Position numbers and translations under genes: made by a program. A stretch of DNA of 64,000 nucleotides from Brachybacterium sp. EE-P12 (GTDB lineage Bacteria > Actinomycetota > Actinomycetes > Actinomycetales > Dermabacteraceae), in the NCBI RefSeq assembly GCF_003711805.1, contig NZ_QXCP01000003.1, positions 124,001-188,000 of the forward strand. The letters are read 5' to 3'. Positions 58,493 to 64,000 of the stretch are shown here, piece by piece. Each line of letters starts with the position of its first letter. The stretch's first letter is position 1. The notes below the pieces were generated by a model. The model did not search any database and had not been told where the DNA came from. It saw only the letters and a program-made list of their open reading frames with translations.

Positions 58493-58730
58493 CGTTGCCT
58501 TCCGGCGGCGGTGCGGGGGACGGGCGGGTCGGCCCCGGCTCCACGACGAGCCGGCCGGTCGACCGCATGTGACCCACACCCTAGCGGGGTCGGCCGCTGC
58601 GCAGGGCAGAACCGGGAAAGGGGACTCTCTGCGCCGTCTCCCGTGCCCCGCACAGGACTAGTGTGGAGACGACGGGCGCCGCGCCCCGTGCGCCGGCGCC
58701 CTCCCGATGAGCCACACCAGGAGGCATCAC

Positions 58731-60482
58731 ATGGCCCGCACAAGCTTCGCCCAGCTCCTCGTCACCCAGCTCCGCGATCTCGGCGTCGAGCGCATCTACG
58801 GGGTGGTCGGCGACTCGCTGAACCCCGTCGTCGACGCCGTGCGCACCACCGACGGGATCGAGTGGGTGCACGTGCGCAACGAGGAGGCCGGCGCCTTCGC
58901 CGCGGGCGCCGAGGCGCGGCTGACCGGGAAGCTCGCCGTGTGCGCCGGCTCCTGCGGACCCGGCAACACCCACATGATCCAGGGGCTCTACGACGCGCAC
59001 CGCGACGGCGCCCCCGTGCTCGCCATCGCCTCCCACATCCCCTCCGCCAAGATCGGCACCGGCTTCTTCCAGGAGACCCATCCCGAGCGGCTGTTCCAGG
59101 AGTGCTCCCACTTCTGCGAGATGGTCAACTCCGGTGCCCACGGCGCGACGATGCTGCACATCGCGATCCAGACCGCGATCGCGAAGAGCGGCGTGTCGGT
59201 GCTCGTGCTGCCCGGCGACGTCGCCGACCAGGAGGTCGACGGCCCGCTCACCCGCGATCTCGCGACCGAGCTCGGCGCGGTCCAGCCCGCCGCCGGGCCC
59301 GTGGGTCGACTCGCCGAGCTGATCGACGAGGCCGACACCGTGATGCTGTTCGTCGGCGCGGGCGTGCGCGGTGCCCGCGAGGAGGTGCTCGCGCTCGCCG
59401 AACGCGTCAAGGCGCCGATCGGCCACGCCTTCGGCGGCAAGGAGTGGATCCAGTACGACAACCCCTACGACGTGGGGATGAGCGGACTGCTCGGCTACGG
59501 CGCCTGCTACGACGCGATGCAGGAGGCGGACCTCGTGATCCTGCTGGGCACCGACTTCCCCTACAGCGAGTTCCTGCCCCGCGAGGACGGCAGGAGCGCC
59601 CGCAGGATCGTGCAGATCGACGCCGACGCCTCCCGCCTGGGCCGGCGCGTGGGCCTCGACCTCGCCGTGCACGGCGACGTGGCCCTCACCCTCCAGGCGG
59701 TGCTGCCGCTGCTGAGCTCCACCAAGGGCCACCGCTACCTGCACCGCCAGCTGAAGGCCCATCACAAGGCGCTCTCCGGCGCCGTTGCCGCCTACACGAA
59801 GAACGTCGAGCGGATGAAGCCCATCCACCCCGAGTTCGTCGCCGCGACACTCGACGAGCTCGCCGACGACGACGCCGTGTTCACCGTGGACACCGGCATG
59901 TGCAATGTGTGGGGCGCCCGCTACATCACCCCCAACGGGAAGCGGCGCGTGTTCGGGTCCTGGCACCACGGCACCATGGCCAACGCCCTCCCGCAGGCGA
60001 TCGGCGCGTCGAAGGCCTTCCCGGAGAGGCAGGTGATCTCCATGAGCGGCGACGGCGGGCTCGGCATGCTGATGGGGGAGCTGCTCACCGTGAAGCTCCA
60101 CGACCTGAACACCAAGATCCTCGTGTTCAACAACTCGAGCCTGGGAATGGTGAAGCTCGAGATGCTGGTCGAGGGCCTGCCCGACCACGGCACCGACCAC
60201 GAGGCGGTGGACTACGCCGCGATCGCCGAGGGCGTGGGCATCGGCGCGGTGCGCATCACCGAGCCGAAGAAGCTCAGGAAGCAGCTCGCCGCCGCGCTCG
60301 CGACCCCCGGCCCGATGCTCATCGACGTGGTCACCAACCCCGACGCCCTCTCCATGCCGCCGAAGATCACCGCCCAGCAGATCCGCGGCTTCGCCACCGC
60401 CTCGACGAAGATCGTCCTCGGCGGCGGCGTGGGGAAGATGCTCGACATGGCCGCGAGCAACCTGCGCAACATGCCGCGGTGA
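58731..60482 (+). CDS. poxB: Pyruvate oxidase / pyruvate:quinone oxidoreductase
   Basis: This thiamine-diphosphate and FAD enzyme of 583 residues has PoxB-like segments in order: YGVVGDSLNPVVDAV, VRNEEAGAFAAGAEA with the catalytic Glu, LAVCAGSCGPGNTHMIQGLY, IGTGFFQETHPERLF, then the FAD-binding middle domain and the ThDP motif MSGDGGLGMLMG…NNSSLG. It oxidatively decarboxylates pyruvate to acetate at the membrane with quinone as acceptor. CAGGAGG precedes ATG 58731. The C-terminal segment (about 550-583) could be the membrane-binding tail. It is divergent from the GH101 gene. Confidence 0.92.
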   Translation: MARTSFAQLLVTQLRDLGVERIYGVVGDSLNPVVDAVRTTDGIEWVHVRNEEAGAFAAGAEARLTGKLAVCAGSCGPGNTHMIQGLYDAHRDGAPVLAIASHIPSAKIGTGFFQETHPERLFQECSHFCEMVNSGAHGATMLHIAIQTAIAKSGVSVLVLPGDVADQEVDGPLTRDLATELGAVQPAAGPVGRLAELIDEADTVMLFVGAGVRGAREEVLALAERVKAPIGHAFGGKEWIQYDNPYDVGMSGLLGYGACYDAMQEADLVILLGTDFPYSEFLPREDGRSARRIVQIDADASRLGRRVGLDLAVHGDVALTLQAVLPLLSSTKGHRYLHRQLKAHHKALSGAVAAYTKNVERMKPIHPEFVAATLDELADDDAVFTVDTGMCNVWGARYITPNGKRRVFGSWHHGTMANALPQAIGASKAFPERQVISMSGDGGLGMLMGELLTVKLHDLNTKILVFNNSSLGMVKLEMLVEGLPDHGTDHEAVDYAAIAEGVGIGAVRITEPKKLRKQLAAALATPGPMLIDVVTNPDALSMPPKITAQQIRGFATASTKIVLGGGVGKMLDMAASNLRNMPR

Positions 60483-60617
60483 CGGCGGGCCGGCACCGCA
60501 CCCGGCGACGGCACCGCAGGCCTCCCGAGATGTGCTCCCGCACGTCTCCCCTTGGGCGAGTCCCGCGTGTGGAATGCTGAGCGCCGGATTCCATCGGCCG
60601 ACGTGGAGGATTGCACC

Positions 60618-61676
60618 ATGGCGTTGATTCATCCGCACAGCCTCGAGCGCTGGCAGGAATGGCGTGACACGCGCCGGCCCGCTGCGGCGCTGCGCGGCGC
60701 CGCATCCCGGCTGCTGCGACGCCCGGACCCCGCGCAGGCCGCCGCGCCCGGATTCACACTGCACACCCGCGAGGGGACAGGGACCTCCCGTGTCCTCCTC
60801 GGGATCGACGCCGCGGGGCCGACGGGACAGGAGAGCCTGCTGGCGGTGCTGCCCTACCTCCACGGCACCGTGGAGGTGCTCACTCCGGCGGATCTCGACC
60901 TCTCGCTGCCGGGCGATGCGGACTGGACGCACCATCCCGTGATCGAGCCGAGGGCCGCGCTCGCCGGGCGAGGCATCACGGCAGTGCTCACGACCGGCTG
61001 GGAGCACCCGGTGGGACGCGAGGTCCACGCCTGGGCCATGCGCGCCGACGTGCCCAACGCCGTCCTCCAGGACGGGACGGTCACCCCGTTCAGCGCCCCT
61101 CTGCCCCCGCGCACGACCCTGCTGGCCTGGACCGAGGCCGACGGGGAGTTCCGCCGCTCGGGTCGGCGAGAGATCGAGGTTCGCGCTGTCGGGTCCCAGC
61201 GGCTCTGGGAGGCCTCGCACGGCGACCCGGTCGAGGACGTCGACCCGGAGGCGACGCCGCTGTTCCTGGGCGAGCTCGCCGCGGTCGAGCTCCCCCGGCG
61301 ACTCGCGGCCTCCGCCGCGCACTCCTTCTGCCGCTCCACCGGCGCTCGCTACCAGCCGGGCCCCGCGGACGGCGACCGGCTCTCGCGCGCCACGCACTCC
61401 CTCCTGCGCCGGCGCGGGATCACCGTCCAGGACCCGCCCCTCGCCCCGAGCGAGTTCCGCGGCCCCGTCGTCTCGATCATGTCCGCCGACCTCCTCGAGG
61501 CGGCGGTGCGCGGGCTGCCCGCGTGGGTGCACTGTCCCCACGCCCCGGACTGGCTCCACGAGTACTGGGAGCGCTACGGCCTGCGCCCCCACGGCGCGCC
61601 GGCGACCGCTGCGCCGCCGATCGGGGCGGACGAGCCCGCACGGCTGATCGCGCAGATCCTCGAGGGCGACGCCTGA
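60618..61676 (+). CDS. Hypothetical protein with a GT-B-like pattern, paired with manA
   Basis: The product has 352 residues, cytoplasmic, with a basic start (RWQEWRDTRRPAAALRGAAS). The segment NAVLQDGTVTPFSAPLPPRT followed by LLAWTEADGEFRRSGRREIE and VRAVGSQRLWE resembles the nucleotide-binding half of CDP-glycerol or similar polysaccharide glycosyl/phosphotransferases (…VLQHG…G-S-P). This is weak similarity read by eye. ATG 60618 has GGAGGA upstream. The manA gene follows after 2 bases, suggesting cell-surface sugar metabolism. Confidence 0.6.
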   Translation: MALIHPHSLERWQEWRDTRRPAAALRGAASRLLRRPDPAQAAAPGFTLHTREGTGTSRVLLGIDAAGPTGQESLLAVLPYLHGTVEVLTPADLDLSLPGDADWTHHPVIEPRAALAGRGITAVLTTGWEHPVGREVHAWAMRADVPNAVLQDGTVTPFSAPLPPRTTLLAWTEADGEFRRSGRREIEVRAVGSQRLWEASHGDPVEDVDPEATPLFLGELAAVELPRRLAASAAHSFCRSTGARYQPGPADGDRLSRATHSLLRRRGITVQDPPLAPSEFRGPVVSIMSADLLEAAVRGLPAWVHCPHAPDWLHEYWERYGLRPHGAPATAAPPIGADEPARLIAQILEGDA

Positions 61677-61678
61677 GC

Positions 61679-62887
61679 ATGCTCGAGCTGGCCGGGCACC
61701 CGCAGCACTACGACTGGGGCTCGACGACCGCGATCCCCGAGCTCCTGGGCCGCGCGGCCGACGGCACACCCTGGGCGGAGCTCTGGTTCGGAGCCCACCC
61801 GCTCGGCCCAGCGACCGTGCCCGACGGCACCCGCCTGGACGATCTGATCGCCTCGGCCCCGCTCGAGATGCTGGGGGAGGGGGTGGGTCGAGCCTTCCAG
61901 GAGCGGCTCCCCTTCCTCCTGAAGGTGATCTCGGCGGAGAGGCCTCTGTCGCTGCAGGTCCACCCCACCCGGGAGGAGGCGCTGGAGTCCTTCGCGGCGG
62001 AGAACGCGGCCGGGATCCCCGTGGACTCCCCCCGGCGCACCTTCCGCGACCCGAACCACAAGCCGGAGCTGCTGTACGCGCTCACCGGTTTCACGGCGCT
62101 GTGCGGCTTCCGCACGCCCCGACGGGCGGCGGTCATCGTCGAGGGGCTCGGCACCGACCTGACCGATCGGCTGCACCGGCTGCTGGTCGCGAACCCCACC
62201 GCCCACGGGATGCGGGCGGCGTTCCGCACGCTGGTCTCCACGTCGATGCGCCCCTCCGAGGCCGAGGTGGCTGAGGTGGTCGCGGCCTGCCGGGCACGTT
62301 CCGAGGCGGGCTCCTCGCCCTCGCCCCGCATCGACGCCTTCCTCTCCCTGCTCGCCGAGCACCATCCAGGCGACCCGGGCGTGGTGGCCGCGCTGCTCCT
62401 GAACCCCGTGACGCTGCGGCCGGGCGAGTCGCTGTTCATCCCGGCCGGGGCCCTGCACGCCTATCTGCACGGGACGGGACTGGAGGTCATGGCCTCCGGG
62501 GACAACGTGCTGCGTGCCGGCCTGACCTCGAAGACGGTCCACGCGGACGAGGTGCTGCAGAGCGTGAGCGTCACGGCGGCGCCCCCGCTCCGGGTCGCCC
62601 CCGAACGACAGAGCGCGGCGTCTGTCGCCTACTACGCGCCCGTGGACGACTTCGAGCTCGCGATCACGCAGCTGTCCGGCGACGGCGCGCCGTCCGGGCA
62701 CGCCCAGCCGGTGCCCGTGCCGGGGACCGGGCCGAGGATCCTGCTCGGGCTCGAGGGGGAGCTCGTCCTGACGACGGCCTCGGGCACGCATCCGCTGCGG
62801 CCGGGCCGTGCCGTCTTCGTCCCGGCCGCGGACGGTGCGCTCCAGGCCCAGGGCAGAGGCAGGTTCGCGCAGGCGAGCGTGCCCTGA
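61679..62887 (+). CDS. manA: Mannose-6-phosphate isomerase, type I
   Basis: The enzyme has 402 residues and interconverts fructose-6-phosphate and mannose-6-phosphate. The zinc ligands are visible: LSLQVHPTREEA (Gln and His), HKPELLYALTGFTALCGFR (Glu) and LFIPAGALHAYLHGTGLEVM (His), with the catalytic Arg region DNVLRAGLTSK. It supplies mannose for glycans, teichuronic-type polymers and mannosyl lipids. ATG 61679 begins 2 bases after the preceding stop. Confidence 0.95.
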   Translation: MLELAGHPQHYDWGSTTAIPELLGRAADGTPWAELWFGAHPLGPATVPDGTRLDDLIASAPLEMLGEGVGRAFQERLPFLLKVISAERPLSLQVHPTREEALESFAAENAAGIPVDSPRRTFRDPNHKPELLYALTGFTALCGFRTPRRAAVIVEGLGTDLTDRLHRLLVANPTAHGMRAAFRTLVSTSMRPSEAEVAEVVAACRARSEAGSSPSPRIDAFLSLLAEHHPGDPGVVAALLLNPVTLRPGESLFIPAGALHAYLHGTGLEVMASGDNVLRAGLTSKTVHADEVLQSVSVTAAPPLRVAPERQSAASVAYYAPVDDFELAITQLSGDGAPSGHAQPVPVPGTGPRILLGLEGELVLTTASGTHPLRPGRAVFVPAADGALQAQGRGRFAQASVP

Positions 62888-62916
62888 GCCGTACCCGCGC
62901 GGGGCCTGCGCGGAGC

Positions 62917-63993
62917 TCAGTCGACCTGCGCGGGCAGCTCCCCGCCGGCCCGTGCCTCCGCCAGCTGCTCCCGGATCTCCTCCACGAACTCGATCACGGC
63001 GGTGCCACCGGCCACGGGGCCGCCGGCGAGCTGCCCGTCGGCCCCCAGCAGCACCGCGCTCGGGGCGCTCCTCCCGCCGAGCACGGTGCGGGCGGTGAAC
63101 TGCGGATCGTGCAGCGCGTGTCCCTGGACCCGGTCGGTGGTGCGCTCGCGCAGCTGGTCCAGCGGGCGGGAGAACACGAAGCGCACCTGGAGGGTGTCCT
63201 CGAGCGCGCCGATCCACTCCTCCGCGTGGTCCAGCACCCGCTCGCAGGGCCCGCAGCCCTCGGAGACGAAGATCAGCAGCGCCGCCCGATGCGCGGTGAG
63301 CTGGGTGAGGGTGATCAGCCGCCCGTCCGTCTGCTGCAGCACCGCCGCCGGGATCGGGGTGCGCTCGTAGTCCAGCAGCTCGTCCTCGGCGTCCGCGCCC
63401 TCGTCGGGGGCGGTGGTCGTGGCGGGGGAGGGGGCGGAGGAACCGCTGCCGGCCGCCTCCTCGTCGGCCGCTTCGTCGGCGGAGCTGCCGCCGATCGTCA
63501 GCGCTGTCAGCACGATCGTGATCAGCAGGGCCGCGCCGAAGCTCACGATCGTCAGCGGCGCCTGCACCAGCACCGTCGTCATGATGCCGCTGCCGGCCGC
63601 GACGACCGTGAGCAGCCCCAGCGCGCTCAGCACGATGTTCCGCCCCAGCGTGGCGCGGGAGACGGTGGGGGAGGCGAGGGTGCCGAAGCACGAGCAGCGC
63701 ACCTGCTCCTCGAAGGTCAGCGCCCGGGCGATGATCACGAGATAGGCGAGCATCAGCAGCGCCGCCAGAGCGGCGAGCAGCACCTGGATCGGCGGCGCCG
63801 GGAGCCACAGCCCGAGCGCGAGCACGATCTCCGCCACGGGCAGGACCGAGGCGACCGAGGCGTGCATCGTCGGCAGCGGTAGGCGCAGCGAGCGCATCGC
63901 ATCCTGCGTGCCCTCGCGCGCACCGAGCTTCGCGAGCCCGGAGATCAGCAGGGTGATCGACAGCAGGATCGGTGCCGCCAGCAGCACAGCCAT
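62917..63993 (-). CDS. MauE-like membrane protein with an extracytoplasmic thioredoxin-like domain
   Basis: The protein has 358 residues. Residues 1-175 are MauE/DoxX-like with four to five helices: LSITLLISGLAKLG, VLPVAEIVLALGLWLPAPP, and the characteristic FEEQVRCSCFG with two Cys. An acidic Ser/Ala linker follows, then a thioredoxin-like domain with SEGCGPCERVLDHAEEWIG (C-G-P-C motif). MauE proteins and thioredoxin partners support disulphide formation or methylamine dehydrogenase maturation. Here both are fused, suggesting an extracytoplasmic thiol-redox role. ATG 63993 lies 7 bases from the window edge, so upstream operon context is unseen. Confidence 0.85.
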   Translation of the reverse strand: MAVLLAAPILLSITLLISGLAKLGAREGTQDAMRSLRLPLPTMHASVASVLPVAEIVLALGLWLPAPPIQVLLAALAALLMLAYLVIIARALTFEEQVRCSCFGTLASPTVSRATLGRNIVLSALGLLTVVAAGSGIMTTVLVQAPLTIVSFGAALLITIVLTALTIGGSSADEAADEEAAGSGSSAPSPATTTAPDEGADAEDELLDYERTPIPAAVLQQTDGRLITLTQLTAHRAALLIFVSEGCGPCERVLDHAEEWIGALEDTLQVRFVFSRPLDQLRERTTDRVQGHALHDPQFTARTVLGGRSAPSAVLLGADGQLAGGPVAGGTAVIEFVEEIREQLAEARAGGELPAQVD

Positions 63994-64000
63994 CGTGGAG

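Noticed and set aside
58581-61769. A 1062-residue minus-strand open frame across poxB and the next gene
   Set aside because: It is antisense to the clear PoxB protein; its composition (Gly/His/Val/Arg) is a shadow.
1-64000. CRISPR array, tRNA/rRNA genes, insertion sequences or prophage
   Set aside because: I saw no regularly spaced repeats, no tRNA-like cloverleaf with typical T-loop sequence, and no transposase, integrase or phage structural protein.

Overview
The window is very GC-rich (about 70% or more by eye), densely packed, and full of 4-base ATGA/GTGA gene overlaps. Its content (multi-subunit siderophore uptake, class Ib-type NrdI/NrdF, many ABC transporters and two-component systems, leaderless-looking starts) fits a Gram-positive actinobacterium of the Micrococcales. 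Brachybacterium/Dermabacteraceae is my best guess, but this is inference, because no rRNA or other marker lies in the window. I saw no tRNA, rRNA, CRISPR array, transposase or phage gene.

Layout. 1-9674 (+) is one iron-siderophore locus: binding lipoprotein, two FecCD permeases, ATPase, a siderophore-interacting flavoprotein and a pair of ABC half-transporters. The first two genes each carry an apparent single-site frameshift. 9656-12287 holds a lipoprotein, a secreted-effector-like calpain protease with a WXG-type N-terminus and a small partner gene, and a lamin-tail protein. 12501-16141 (-) is a heterodimeric ABC exporter. 16354-21401 holds an amylase-family enzyme, an esterase, a YciI protein and a LysR regulator. 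21746-30057 is a divergent locus: an ABC importer plus two flavin monooxygenases on one side, and a two-domain FAD/NADP oxidoreductase on the other; it looks like scavenging of organosulfur or similar compounds. 30215-35106 holds an ArsR-SulP operon, a DUF4383 protein, an ornithine-cyclodeaminase-family enzyme and small proteins. 35244-38251 holds a thermonuclease-like lipoprotein and nrdI-nrdF.

38646-44164 holds an aldo/keto reductase, a small atypical peptide-like gene, and a response regulator / BcrA-like ABC transporter / histidine kinase set that looks like peptide-antibiotic sensing and resistance. 44351-52044 contains a NarL-type two-component system, a class II glutamine amidotransferase, a membrane protein and a MacAB-like efflux operon. 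52238-63993 contains a beta-lactamase-fold hydrolase, a CNNM/CorC-type protein, a 1309-residue secreted GH101 glycosidase, pyruvate oxidase, a hypothetical enzyme with mannose-6-phosphate isomerase, and a MauE-thioredoxin-like membrane protein.

The most striking observation is the NrdF protein. Three of its four metal-binding carboxylates are replaced by Q117, S177 and K211, while the radical tyrosine (Y124), both histidines and one aspartate remain. This is the signature of the metal-free class Ie (QSK) ribonucleotide reductase radical subunit, which depends on NrdI to oxidise the tyrosine. The gene lies directly behind nrdI, without nrdE, under two NrdR-like boxes 31 bp apart, in a segment that also devotes nearly 10 kb to iron uptake. 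Other observations worth a second look are the complementary decay of the ATPase motifs in the siderophore half-transporter pair, the WXG-calpain cassette, a dispersed family of long palindromes between genes, and the candidate peptide/immunity locus near 40 kb.
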